DNA from: Cristatella mucedo
Taxonomy: Eukaryota; Bryozoa; Phylactolaemata; Cristatellidae
Direction of reading: 5' to 3'
Length of the DNA: 64,000 bases
Assembly (NCBI GenBank): GCA_009760855.2
Contig: WPIO01000001.1
Coordinates: forward strand, 15,237,001-15,301,000
Below, piece after piece: positions 1 to 9,853 of the stretch. A program made the translations under genes and the position numbers. Under the pieces are notes generated by a model. The model was not told the origin of the DNA, ran no database searches, and worked only from the letters and a program-made list of their open reading frames with translations. How positions within the stretch are numbered: position 1 is the stretch's first letter; the number at the start of each line of letters is the position of its first letter.

Positions 1-1109
1 CTTTCCCTGCTATGTTATGGTGCTTAATATGGTGTATCTAGTTAATAGCACGGTGTCTACTAAACACTGGGGCCTGGCAGTAAGTATAAACAGTACCCAC
101 CACTTGGGGTGCATTGGTTCACAAAGCAATGCCTGCTTAGATTACAGGCATTTGTTTAAATGCAAAAGTTAGGGGTTGGTGTTCTCACTTAATTCAGATG
201 CATCTTGCCAACAGTGTCTCATAATAAAAACCCCAGAACCAGCAACAAAAAACAGGCAGGATGATGCGTAAACCAACAAGTCTGGTCATGGCTAGAATCA
301 AACATCAAACCGTGGAAAACAAAAGATGGACAAAGCACATCACAAAACCAACAACAAATTATGATCACACAATTTCCTTGCTCATTACAATAATCAATAG
401 TAAGCATTATGCAAAGGATATTAGAGGACCAAGCTGGAAATATACGTGAGAATCATTCACTTATAACTAAGGGTATCACTCACTAATAACCAATATTACC
501 ACTCACTAATAACCGTAAACAGTTAAATAACTGACTGCCTCTTAGGTCTTGGCATTGTAAACCTCAACTAGAACTGACAGTTCAAACCCTAGAAAATTAA
601 GTTTAGTATTGACGTGATATATAGACTAGCAACAGGTAAGGTCTGAAGTGGTATGAAGACACAAGTAATTGACACGAGATTCCAAGGTCAAACTTTGGCA
701 TCAGAGCATGATGGCTACACCTATATAGGCCCACCGAACGTAATGCCAAGTGAAAAAAAACAGCTGCTGTCATTTCGTAGGCTGCTGCTCATATACATTG
801 TCAACAGAAAGGACTTGACAAGCACACACTGACTTTGGCACACAAGAGGAGTAATAACGCATTTGCTAATAATCGTGCACATCTAGCATGATGCACAAGC
901 AATGCTGACAGATAAATTACTGATTGATCTTCTGCTAATACGTGAAAAAGATCATATCAATCTCCATTTATAAACTAGGAGCTACATCAAGCTAGTTTCA
1001 CAGCTACTGACAATGCGTACTTGTAGCTTGTCATTGTCTATGCTCAGTGCAAGCAATAAGTACGGCAGCCGCGGTCGGCGCGCTGAGCACACACCAGCGT
1101 AGTACTTAC
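1..1109. other. UPF1 intron sequence, no gene recognised
   Basis: This stretch follows the splice donor of UPF1 exon 2 on the minus strand, so it is inferred to be UPF1 intron. I see no exon matching the next part of UPF1, the Cys/His-rich zinc region. A short direct repeat, CACTCACTAATAACC, occurs twice near 477-515. Small open frames here have no recognisable similarity. Confidence 0.5.
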
Positions 1110-1729
1110 GCGCACGCATGCTTCGGAAGGTCTCTCATGCAGTACTGATCCTCCTCATCTTCTTCAAACTGAAGCTCCGTCATGCCCTGGACGACCTCAT
1201 TCATCCCTTTCTCTAAGCCGTTCTGCATTATTTCATTCGTTATACCCTGCAACACAAGCAGTCGCACTTGCCTAAACCGGAAAAGACAGCAAGACCGGGC
1301 GGCGTCGAGGTATAACGGCCAGTCGAACAAATTGAAACTAGCGAGCTGGCGACGGATTAATACATGCGCCGTGAAAGCGGCCTGGCGTATCGTAAAACTG
1401 TGCTTGCGCGATAATTACATGTTGCTAACGAAAACGCAGGGCACAGCTCCAGCGAGTACGTGACAAAAAGCAGGGCCAGTCAAACGGCCATGCAGCAGAT
1501 ACACCAACACGAAATGGCGGGAAGCTGAGCAGCAACTAACATAACAAGCATGTACCTGGCTGTGTGCCTGCTCATGCTCCAGCTGCGAAGCCTGCGTCTG
1601 CGTCTGCGACGGCAGGGTGAAGTCGGTAAAGTCGTAGTCGTCCCCTTGCGTATCGGCACCAACAATTTCATCTTCAGGCTCGTAAAATGTCAGGGTCTGC
1701 GAACTCGGACCATAGGCATCGACACTCAT
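1110..1729 (-). CDS. UPF1: UPF1 (RENT1) first two coding exons, partial gene
   Basis: UPF1 is the ATP-dependent RNA helicase of nonsense-mediated mRNA decay. Exon 1 (1556-1729) starts [15 protein letters not shown] and continues with GADTQG, then [13 protein letters not shown]. This is nearly the animal UPF1 N-terminus (human [33 protein letters not shown]). It ends in phase 0 at CAG|GTACAT. Exon 2 (1110-1246) follows a GTTGCAG acceptor. It encodes a variable linker, then [21 protein letters not shown], matching human [21 protein letters not shown] just before the CH domain, and ends at a GTAAGT donor in phase 2. The zinc-binding and helicase domains lie beyond the left edge. Only about 103 of roughly 1,100 residues are present. 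The start is fixed by family conservation. The intervening intron is 309 bp. No break is seen. Confidence 0.93.
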
Positions 1730-1734
1730 TTCTG

Positions 1735-1925
1735 AACCTTTAGTGTCCGAACATAAAACGCAAGTGCAACGTCAATGCACTGAATACGAGTCTTTCGATA
1801 ATTGGACTAAGCAATGCGGGAAAACGCGTACCGAATCCAACTTCACGCGATAAAAGCGCGATTGGGTACTACGTCACTAATTTGGGTAAGTGACGACACG
1901 ACCACTTCCCGAAGTAGCAAGACAA
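1735..1925 (-). promoter_or_regulatory. Putative UPF1 promoter and 5' UTR
   Basis: This CpG-containing stretch lies just upstream of the UPF1 ATG. On the minus strand it shows a CCAAT motif (ACCCAATCGCG, near 1858-1870) beside a CRE-like GTGACGTA. No TATA box is obvious. Assignment rests on position and these motifs only. Confidence 0.4.
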
Positions 1926-2485
1926 ATTCAAAATGCCTCATTATCCACAACAATTAGTGAATATGCATTCAGAATAAATTTTATTTATTTTTAAAACCTG
2001 CACTCAGACCTTTTTAGGCTTCTGGATAGATACTAAGGCACTGCCTTCACCCAACCCCGCCGCCTTTCTCGAGCGCCTAAGCGTACGTAGGAGGCGCTTC
2101 CACATCAGCAAACCTATCTGGGAGGTAATCCGCTACAAGTCTGCGTAAAATATATTCATATTATTTTTTATTTGCGGAAGAGCACCTCCACAGTTTGAGT
2201 CCGAGCAGCGGTTGTTCGCGACGCAGAATGTAAAGCGTGCGCCGCATCCGTCTGACGGGGGACGCCCTGTGCTAGGACTGAGATGCACCGTTCTAAATAC
2301 GACTACCATACGAGCCGCGTGCGCGCCTTGCATCCAACGCTAATCGAATAGCCTGAACTACAGTGTGTTTGGTTTGCGACGCAATGCGGAGGCTCCACCA
2401 CAACGCCGCGAGCATTCGGCCGCGGCCTACCAGGCCGTCGCCTTCAGTCAAACCTGTGGAATGCACGCGAGACGACTGCTGGTTC
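1926..2485. other. Intergenic, nothing recognised
   Basis: AT-rich at the left (runs of ttta near 1975-1995), then more GC-rich. There is no convincing reading frame, repeat or RNA gene. Confidence 0.4.
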
Positions 2486-2493
2486 TATTAGAG

Positions 2494-2680
2494 CAGCGGT
2501 TCTCAACCTGTGGGTCGCGAACCATTTGAGGGTTGAACGGCCCTTTCACATGGGTCGCCTAAGACCATCGGAAAACACGCATTTCCACATTTCGCACACA
2601 ATAATTTTATGGTTGCGGGTCGCCACAGCAAGATGAACTGTATTAAAGGGTCGGGGCATTCGGAATGTTGAGAACCACTG
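2494..2680. mobile_element. SPIN-like non-autonomous hAT (Buster-clade) MITE
   Basis: A 187-bp element begins CAGCGGTTCTCAACCTGTGG and ends GTTGAGAACCACTG, which are inverted termini of the hAT type. It is flanked by an 8-bp target duplication, tattagag (2486-2493) and ttttagag (2681-2688), 7 of 8 matching. Both fit nnnTAnnn, the Buster-clade target form. The interior shares recalled SPIN blocks in order: GGGTCGCCTAAGACCATCGG, AATAATTTTATGG, and TGTATTAAAGGGTCG. A central segment of the usual roughly 220-bp SPIN MITE is missing. There is no transposase, so it would have been moved in trans. It is the only copy in the window and lies just outside the amplified blocks. Confidence 0.88.
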
Positions 2681-2688
2681 TTTTAGAG

Positions 2689-2854
2689 GCTACAAAAGAG
2701 AGCTACATAGAGTGGGTGCGTCTCCTATGCATCGCCCCGAAAGCTCGAATACTAGCCAAACTTAAGGGACTGCACTGCTGCTCGGCATATCCGGCGTGCG
2801 GGCTCATTCAACTCACTCGCACCTCAAGACGCGCAGGCAGCAATACTGCAACTC
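2689..2854. other. Single-copy flank of the amplified region
   Basis: Unique sequence between the hAT element and the point where the window becomes repeated. A short frame at 2665-2871 overlaps the transposon end and is not supported as a gene. Confidence 0.4.
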
Positions 2855-2984
2855 GCTACCTAAATTCCTAGATGCCTCTGAACAGTAGCCTTTTTTCCGA
2901 ATCTCTGCACTGACTGAGACGTAGGTACCTGACCACGTGGAATAAACAATGATCCCGATTAGGGCAAACGAACCTTACTCTTTC

Positions 2985-3172
2985 GCGGATTCAAAAAATA
3001 CTAGCCGATTCAACAGCCTCTTTTGTATACCAGCACAAGAGCCTTTACGGCTATCCCCGCCGCTTGCATTAAAGGATCGCTCACCGCAGGATTCAAATCC
3101 AGGACCTGAGACTGTTGTACCTCGGGACCGAAGTCATGAAAAACAGCCGCCTTAGATAGTGTGTCAGCCCAG
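2985..3172 (-). mobile_element. tRNA-derived SINE, family 2 (block A copy 1, left)
   Basis: Read on the minus strand, it has a tRNA-like head with a B-box-like GGATTTGAATCCTGCGG. A body follows with the motif GGGATAGCCGTAAAGGCTCT and the ending ACAAAAGAGGCTGTTGAATC. The same body occurs on the plus strand at 6640-6830, diverged by roughly 20-25% by eye. No A box is clear. Confidence 0.6.
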
Positions 3173-4010
3173 CTCACCCTATATAGGTCGCATCTTAAAT
3201 TTATGCTGACGTTACAAAGTTAATCAACATCATGAGTTAACACTTTCCGCGATTTCGTGGAGGTGCAGCATACCCCATTGCAGCGCCTAGTGATGTCTCC
3301 TGACACCGTTGCACAGCTTTAGAGTTCATTACGCAGAGTTGCTCCTAAATAAAGCGCGTGCTTGTGATATAAGATCTGTAGTTCCCAGAAGCTCAGCCAT
3401 TTGTTAACTCAGCTAAGGGATTAATGATCGGCCTATTAAGCTTAATGTTTGATTCGACGGCGGACAGGCGACGTCACACGAACATCTTGGCGGGCATCCG
3501 CAACGCATACTCAGTGAATGCTCCCAGCGGGACTTCACATGGCCTCCCGTGCGCAGAACAGTCGAGCCTCTTCCAAAAAACGCACGGCACATCAAGGGCG
3601 GGCCCGCGTACAACAGCCAAATGCTGGCTTGCAGTCAATACGACATCACCAAGAGCACGTGTCCTTCGGCAGGTCCGGCGTAATCTATGAAAACACGGAG
3701 AAAGGCCCTTGCCACTCTCAAGAGTGTAAGAGAGCAGCTGGTGCATGGCTAATGTAATCCGGACTAGTCATACGATCGCAAACTTTTACCGCGTTGCCGG
3801 CGTCGATCACTGGCTACTAGATATAGCTGCGAGATGGAGCTTTAATGCGAAGTTACCAGCGTGCTACTGTTTAGCTCCTTAAGCAAAACTTCACATTCCT
3901 GCACATGTTTTACGATTCGTAAGTCCCATAGGAACTCTCCTTTTTGAATACTCAGCACATCATGAGTGTAATCGTAGAGATTAATTGTTTTCAACAGTGG
4001 CAAGCAGTTA
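3173..4010. other. Unassigned block A sequence with short frames
   Basis: Several short overlapping frames occur on both strands at 3413-3757, for example one ending ATLKSVREQLVHG in two of the three block copies. The frames differ between copies because of single-base length changes, and I recognise no family. The same DNA lies at about 27009-27846 and 51718-52558. Confidence 0.35.
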
Positions 4011-4206
4011 TGCCCCGTGATTATGAACTATGAACTTGACAGCCGAGCCTCGATTGAGAACTATAAGCTTTGCCTAATGCCTACATTCCTTAAAATGTGG
4101 ACGCTTATGAAATGGTCGCGATAAGTTGAGGTTTATGAGCCAAATTATGTATGACTATTGTTATTGATTATGTTAGTGATTATTGGGGCTAATGACCTGC
4201 CTGCTG
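4011..4206 (+). repeat. T repeat, left-half fragment (T1)
   Basis: Begins TGCCCCGTGATTATGAAC. It continues through CGCGATAAGTTGAGGTTTATGAG to TAATGACCTGCCTGCT, matching the left half of the T copies at 5175-6235 (inverted) and 9854-10262. It has no clear terminal inverted repeats or coding capacity, so the class is undetermined. Confidence 0.75.
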
Positions 4207-4545
4207 AAAGGGTTTATCGAACTCTCGGCGCACCTAGCATTCAAGTACCCGGTTTTATGAGGCTGCAGTTACCAAAACCAGCTTCCCCATTTCTTACTCC
4301 TCCGGCAGCTGTACCGCAGTCACCTCCTAAGAGTCCCAAACTTCTATTTCTGGAGTCCCAAATGACTTGGTAATTAAGACACGGTGTAAGCTGGGCCAAA
4401 AATTTCAGCGTTCGGTCCGCCAGTTGCGACTTTCCGCGAAAGTCAACAAACCCACACCATAGCGTGGCTAATCTCTATTTCGTATCTGCCACGTCTTTCT
4501 CCAAAAGCGTCGCGTTTTTACCCACTATGGTTTTTAGGCAGTCTA
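4207..4545. other. Unassigned block A sequence
   Basis: A proline-rich frame at 4158-4373 starts inside the T fragment and is not supported. Otherwise nothing is recognised here. Confidence 0.35.
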
Positions 4546-4554
4546 ATTAAGCTT

Positions 4555-5057
4555 CAAGATGCTCTGATGAATCGTTGGTGAGGTCGTGCGAAGACTTTAA
4601 ACGAGCAACCACTTCTTTCTGCGTAAATGACATTTCTGTCCCTGGCGCTATGACCACGTTAAGCTTGGAGAATATAACTGCCAACTGAGCATTACCGCTA
4701 TCAATAAACCACTTGTACACCTCCTACTGACAAATAATAGTGTCTAAATACTGGTTCATTCCAGCTAGCGCATGCTGAGTACTTGCCTCGGCTACCTCCA
4801 AACCATGAGTCAACCCAGAAAGCACTTTGTCTTCCCCAAAGGTATGCTCAAGCATTATCATCATCCCCTTATACTGAGTGTCCCGTAGGTTCTGACTGCA
4901 CGTCAGCGTCTGATAACTGTCTTACTTTGCTACGAGTCACCGTATCGGCCGTCGCCATACGGTCAGCAGCAGGTTGCCAACGACAGAGCAAAACAGAAAG
5001 CACGAGCACGAAATACATGGTTGACCCGGACACCAATGTTATGACCGCGAAACCCAC
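4555..5057 (-). pseudogene. Decayed unknown reading region with hydrophobic N-terminus
   Basis: On the minus strand a frame starts MGFAVITLVSGSTMYFVLVL, a signal-peptide-like or membrane segment, and runs to 4869. Downstream stretches in the same direction remain protein-like, for example GNAQLAVIFSKLNVVIAPG and FTQKEVVARLKSSHDL, with a charged helical look. The region is interrupted and no family is recognised. The same sequence is at 28383-28895 (-) and 50670-51180 (+), where the N-terminal 62 codons are unchanged. It lies just beside the right end of the minisatellite-bearing T repeat. Confidence 0.3.
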
Positions 5058-5174
5058 ACTAGTTCGGATAGCGGCTCAGCGTATAGCGGCACGATACGTG
5101 CAATGTGCGAAGACCTGAAGCTAGCAATGAGCCGACACTGAAACACAGCCCTCAATATTTTGCATTCAACGCTA

Positions 5175-6235
5175 GCAATAACACCGTATTAGTAAAGACA
5201 CAAAAAAGCCCGTATTCTACAGCTGATACACCTAGGTGACTTCCTACTGACTTGCTAACAGGCTCACATCAGCTCGCACCAGCTCGCACCAGCTCGCACC
5301 AGCTCGCCCCAGCCCGCACCAGCCCGCACCAGCCCGCACCAGCCCGCACCAGCCCGCACCAGCCCGCACCAGCCCGCACCAGCCCGCACCAGCCCGCACC
5401 AGCCCGCACCAGCCCGCACCAGCCCGCACCAGCCCGCACCAGCCCGCACCAGCCCGCACCAGCCCACACCCGCCCGCACCAGCCCGCACCAGCCCGCACC
5501 AGCCCGCACCAGCCCGCACCAGCCCGCACCAGCCCGCACCAGCCCGCACCAGCCCGCACCAGCCCGCACCAGCCCGCACCAGCCCGCACCAGCCCGCACC
5601 AGCCCGCACCAGCCCGCACCAGCCCGCACCAGCCCGCACCAGCCCGCACCAGCCCGCACCAGCCCGCACCAGCCCGCACCAGCCCGCACCAGCCCGCACC
5701 CGCCCGCACCAGCCCGCACCAGCCCGCACCAGCCCGCACCAGCCCGCACCAGCCCGCACCAGCCCGCACCAGCCCGCACCAGCCCGCACCAGCCCGCACC
5801 AGCCCGCACCAGCCCGCACCAGCCCGCACCAGCCCGCACCAGCCCGCACCAGCCCGCACCAGCCCGCACCAGCCCGCACCAGCCCGCACCAGCCCGCACC
5901 AGCCCGCACCAGCCCGCACCAGCCCGCACCAGCTCACAGCAGCTCACAGCAGCTCACAGCAGCTCACGCTCAGTGCTAGGCTCACCAAGCGGCATCATTG
6001 CTCCAAGACCACGACTGCCGTCAGGCACAAGCTTTACATAGCATAGCAGGCAGGTCATAAGTAATAAAGTCACAATAATCACAAGCATAATCACTAACAA
6101 TAATCATACATAATTTTGCTCATAAACCTCAACTTATCGCGACCGTCTCATTAGCGTCCTGGTTCGTCTGTAAAGCACACAGTTATCAATCGTGGCTCAG
6201 CTGTCAAGTTCAAAGCTCATATTCGCGGGGCATTA
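5175..6235 (-). repeat. T repeat expanded by an internal minisatellite (T2)
   Basis: On the minus strand the left end (TAATGCCCCGCGAATATGAG) is at about 6235 and the right end (TTTACTAATACGGTGTTATTG) at about 5180. Both outer parts align with the 408-bp T copy at 9854-10262. Where that copy has a short AGGCTTACAGCAGCTCACGCTC segment (read in reverse), this copy carries about 69 decamer units. The minisatellite therefore grew inside a T repeat. Confidence 0.8.
5261..5970. repeat. Decamer minisatellite AGCCCGCACC, about 69 units
   Basis: A perfect 10-bp periodicity runs through the region. The core unit is AGCCCGCACC. Edge variants are AGCTCGCACC on the left and AGCTCACAGC on the right, with sporadic CGCCCGCACC units at 5471 and 5701 and AGCCCACACC at 5461. 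A 10-bp unit without stop codons leaves most frames open on both strands, so the long Pro/His/Ser or Gly/Cys/Trp frames are artefacts. Array length differs between block copies (about 69, 43 and 42 units). Confidence 0.95.
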
Positions 6236-6630
6236 CAAAGCCATCCATCGATTAAAAGGCGACGAAGTTGGATTGAATACAATATTTATCTTACTATTTA
6301 AAACTACGTTTATCCCGGAACTGACGTTGCATCAACAATTGGCAGCGATAAAAGGCTACTCCGGGAAGACGTTTTAATGACGGAAGGTGTTATCTCAACG
6401 GGCCGCCTGCTGAGAAAGTCTGCTGTAGCATTACTGTCGTCAGGTTTGAAACATCTGGAACGAATGGCTGGATCGACGTGCAGCTTGGCTTCAGCACCCT
6501 CAAGCTTTTCCGAACAAACTCAGCTAAGACAAACCCGGAATATGAAGTCAGAGAACATCATACCAGTTACATTTTATGTGATCCAACTAATCGTGGCTGA
6601 ATAAATTAGGGCCACTGCAGTTCACCACGA
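6236..6630 (+). other. Block A spacer with two adjoining short frames
   Basis: Frames at 6192-6377 and 6377-6604 overlap at the stop/start. In block A copy 3 one extra A in a run joins them into a single 137-codon frame (49363-49776, minus). The first frame begins inside the T repeat, and no family is recognised. This is more likely chance than a gene. Confidence 0.3.
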
Positions 6631-6634
6631 GACT

Positions 6635-6830
6635 AGGTAGAGGTTATCGTACCTAGGTAAGGTGGTTGCTTTTCACGACCTCGGGCCGAGGTCGTGGATT
6701 CAAATCCTGAGGTGGGTGATTCTTGTATAGCCGCTTCAAACGGTGATGATAGCCGTATGGGCTCTTCTGTGTCGCTATACAAAAGAGGCTGTTGAATCAG
6801 TTAGAATATTTTTTACCTAGCATCTTGTAT
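6635..6830 (+). mobile_element. tRNA-derived SINE, family 2 (block A copy 1, right)
   Basis: The head carries a near-perfect palindrome, CACGACCTCGG-G-CCGAGGTCGTG (6679-6701), then a B-box-like GGATTCAAATCC. The body shares GATAGCCGTATGGGCTCT and ACAAAAGAGGCTGTTGAATC with the inverted copy at 2985-3172. It lies immediately upstream of the LINE fragment. Confidence 0.6.
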
Positions 6831-6874
6831 TGTTCGATATTTGGGTTAAATGACTTCCCCAGAGTATGTACGTA

Positions 6875-8170
6875 TGCATTGAAGACATCCGCACGGATGG
6901 CAGCAAACTTTCCAAAATTGAATGTCGAAAAAACGAACTTCCTCTTTAAAGGCAAAAAAAGTGTGATTCAGAAATTGAAAAACCTTATGTCAAAAATCGG
7001 CTCCGCCAGCATATCTCCTATTGAATCTGCACGTAATCTAAATGTCCCTTTCCTAACTCTCCCTCTTGCCGATGTGATTGCCAAGCACAATCTAGGCTTT
7101 CACTTCTATGCGGAAGACACTCAGTTGTACCTTCACGTTGATCCCTCCCAACCTTCGAGCACCTCAAATCCTCTCAACTCCCTTGCTGCATTTCTTAAAT
7201 TAAGTGATGATAAAATCAACTCACTAGTTATGGGCAAGCCCAGTGTGATTCAGAAATTAGATAGGCTGACGCTCAAAATTGGCTCTGCCAGCATATCTCC
7301 TGTTGAATCAGCTCGAAATCTAGGTGTCATGTTCCAAAGTGACCTCTCGTTAAACAACCGCATCAGCTCCACAGTCAAACCCACCTACTTTCAGCTACAT
7401 AACATTGCTAAAATTCGGGTTTGTTTAGATAAGGATACCACGTCTAAATTGGTTCATGCATTTGTGACATGCCGACTTGATTTCTGTAACTCGCTGCTTA
7501 CTGGCCTACCAGCAAGTTTAATCAGGCGATTACAGATGGTGCAAAACTCTGAAGCTGGGCTTGTCTGTCGTGAGCGTCGCAGTTGCCACATTACACCACT
7601 TCTCGCCGACCTGCACTGGCTACCAGTCAAACAACGAATTGACCAAGGTTTTGTCGCTCACTTTTAGGTCACTTTATTCTTTGGCTCCAGCTTATCTCTC
7701 AGATCTACTCCCCCACCAGGCCAAGCATCGTACCACCCACTTTTTGGTATCCAACAGTGTACCACTACCTCGTACAAACCTCAAATCCTTTGGAGACCGT
7801 GCGTTTAGTTCGTATACTCCCAAAGCCTGGAGCTCACTCCCGACTTGCGTCAGAACATCCCCTAACTTTACCACATTTAAAAAGAACCTAAAACACACAT
7901 ATTTAGGACAGCACCCAGTGGGTCCCTGTGATTCGTCCTTCATGTGCTTATGAGTGCTGACACTGTGCATGCTGCCACTAACCACATTTGCATGCTGATC
8001 CTGTGCGTGTCACCCCTAACCACTATGTTCATGTTGTTTATCAAGCATGATATTACTCACCATTCAATCGCGTTTCCCTTTTCAGCAAATGTAAACGCCT
8101 AGGAAGAGATTGAGTTCTGAGGGCTATTTATCAAGTGCATTATTATTGTTAATATTATCTCGGGTAATGC
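6875..8170 (+). mobile_element. L2/CR1-type LINE, 5'-truncated 3' end (block A copy 1)
   Basis: It encodes the reverse transcriptase tail: HNLGFHFYAEDTQLYLHVD (catalytic YADD box altered to YAED, 7107-7118), then SARNLGVMFQSDLSL, LVHAFVTCRLDFCNSLL, HITPLLADLHWLPVKQRI and APAYLSDLLP. The 3' UTR ends CGCCTAGGAAGAGATTGAGT and an ATT-rich tail. Part of the coding region is duplicated: a segment with VIQKLKN..KIGSASISP (6960-7040) precedes the YAED box and recurs as VIQKLDR..KIGSASISP (7250-7330) after it. There is a frame change near 7660. A 36-bp in-frame stretch present in copies 2 and 3 is absent near 7190. It is inactive. Confidence 0.85.
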
Positions 8171-8174
8171 AAGA

Positions 8175-8930
8175 AATCTACGGCAATGACTCGTCTCGAA
8201 GCAGCAATCCACTACAATTCGTGGCAAATCAACCACAAATTAGCTACACGAAGTGTCAATTATCACCACATTTCACATTTGTTTGTGCTGAAAGTGAAAT
8301 CATGGAACATTTAAACTATTTTGCACGTTAATCGTCAGTAGTGCACGGCAATCGACAGCAATGGCAGGGGCCAATACGGCAATACATGGCAAATCGACGA
8401 GAGTTCTGCTGCACCCTGCTTCAATTCTTATTCCACGTAACATTTCATGTGCGAACATACTTTTAACTCTCTCTGTGAGTTCAGTCTTGGCCAAACATGG
8501 CAATCGACAAAAATGGCCAGGGCAAATACAGCAATCCATTATTACTGGAAAGTGGCTGGGCCAAGATCAAATTTTTCTTACGTGTCATGGCGAACTGTTT
8601 TTAAAGTGCAATCACATTCTTTCAACCAATCGTGCACGTACAATCGCAAGCAATTAATGGCAATCGGCAGCAATGGCACATGCGAATACCCAACTCGCGG
8701 CAAATCGACGAGAAATTGGGAGGCCGATGCCCCGGTTGTCATTATATATAGCATTCCGCTGCGTCCAAAGCGAAATCATTGGCATTTTGGAAGCTGTTTT
8801 GCTGGTTAACTGTCAGCAATCCACGGCAATCCACAGCAATAGTCAGGGCCAACAGTTCAGTCCGTGGAAAATCGAGAATTACAGTAAAATTATGCGAGTA
8901 CACAGCAACTGAAGAGTTGAGCAGTCTGTA
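8175..8930 (-). repeat. Satellite-like array, left arm (about 160-bp monomers)
   Basis: About five diverged monomers have anchors GGCAATCGACAGCAATGGC at about 8348, 8500, 8660 and 8825. Each includes variants of CAATGGCCAGGGCCAATAC. They face opposite to the monomers to the right of about 8935, giving a head-to-head array. There is no coding capacity. Open frames such as 8110-8331 and 8361-8657 are incidental. Confidence 0.65.
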
Positions 8931-8934
8931 ATCC

Positions 8935-9780
8935 TAATTAGAGCTTCTAGTATACACGTCCTGGTCGCTGCTCGGCGGATTGAGTGGATTTCGGCGGATT
9001 GCGGATGATTTCGGAATGGAACCGGGCCGTTGCAGTCGATTACAATGCATTGCATGAGAACGTGTGTGCACAATAGAGCGAAAATTTGCGATGCGCTTTG
9101 AACTGAATGTAGTCTTATATGTAATGTCAATTAGAGCTTCGCGATGGCGATTTGAGGATGATCTGTAGTGGAATACAGTGGATTGCAGTATTTTCCGCCA
9201 TTTCGGGCGATTGCCGCGAATTGCCCGAGTGTGGAGATGCACAATTTTGTTATTTCACTTGGGTGTGCGCACTGCACGGTGCACTTTAATATGTAATAAA
9301 GCCTGGAGCTCGGCGCAATATTTTTCTATTTTTTTCGCGGTGGATTGATGTGGATTTCGGTATTAGCCCTGGCTAGTGCAGGCGATTACGGCGCATTTCT
9401 CGAGAACGGACGTGGCAATGCAATTGAAGTTTTTGAAGTGCAAATTGTCGCAGAATGCAGTGTCATATGCAATTAAATATGAGCTTTTATAACAAGATTT
9501 ATTTCGTTGAGCAGAGGAATGCAGTGGATTGCGGTATTAGCCCGGGCCAATGCACTCTTATTTCAGTTCATTTAGTGAGAACGCGTGGGCGGAATCGTGT
9601 GAAAGCTTCTGGGTACTTTGTACATGTGGCGTGTTTTAATATTCCAAACTTTTTGGAGCTTTTCGCAGATGATTTTTGGTGGATTTGAAGGGAACTTAAA
9701 TGGATTGCGGCGGATTGTGATGGATTGTGGTAACTCACCGAACCCGTACCTTAGCATCGACACACTATTAGACCACACAA
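8935..9780 (+). repeat. Satellite-like array, right arm, first set
   Basis: Monomers start near 8940, 9130 (GAGCTTCGCGATGGCGATTT), 9305 (CTGGAGCTCGGCG), 9476 (GATTTATTTCGTTGAGCAG) and 9648 (CCAAACTTTTTGGAGCT). Spacing is 170-190 bp. Each contains a GGATT-G/T-CGG core and a GGCCCTGGC-like quasi-palindrome. The last four monomer types recur in the same order at 10262-10880. Confidence 0.65.
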
Positions 9781-9853
9781 GCTAGGCTGAACTGGCAGTG
9801 CCGGCTTTTCACACAGGCCTGAGTGTCCTGTACACGGAGTCTTGTTAGTGTAG

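Larger units (their letters stand above)
2855..9328 (+). repeat. Block A, copy 1 (segmental duplication)
   Basis: The same ordered content recurs at 26691-32925 (+) and inverted at about 46.6-52.88 kb. In order it holds an inverted tRNA-SINE, a T-repeat fragment, a decayed reading region, a T repeat with a decamer minisatellite, a second tRNA-SINE, an L2/CR1-type LINE 3' end and inverted satellite monomers. Identity to the other copies is very high. Main private differences are minisatellite length, a 36-bp deletion in the LINE, and a few substitutions. Confidence 0.92.

Noticed and set aside
5271-5960. CRISPR-like array
   Set aside because: Ten-base units without spacers in a eukaryotic locus. 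A minisatellite, not CRISPR.
5244-6046. Long frames on both strands reading Ser-Pro-His-Gln or Gly-Trp-Cys-Gly repeats
   Set aside because: A stop-free 10-bp repeat keeps frames open automatically. Length varies freely between copies and flanks are repeat DNA, so these are not proteins.
8110-8912. Several 70-120 codon frames in the satellite region
   Set aside because: They follow the satellite monomers, change with single-base differences between copies and have no domain similarity.
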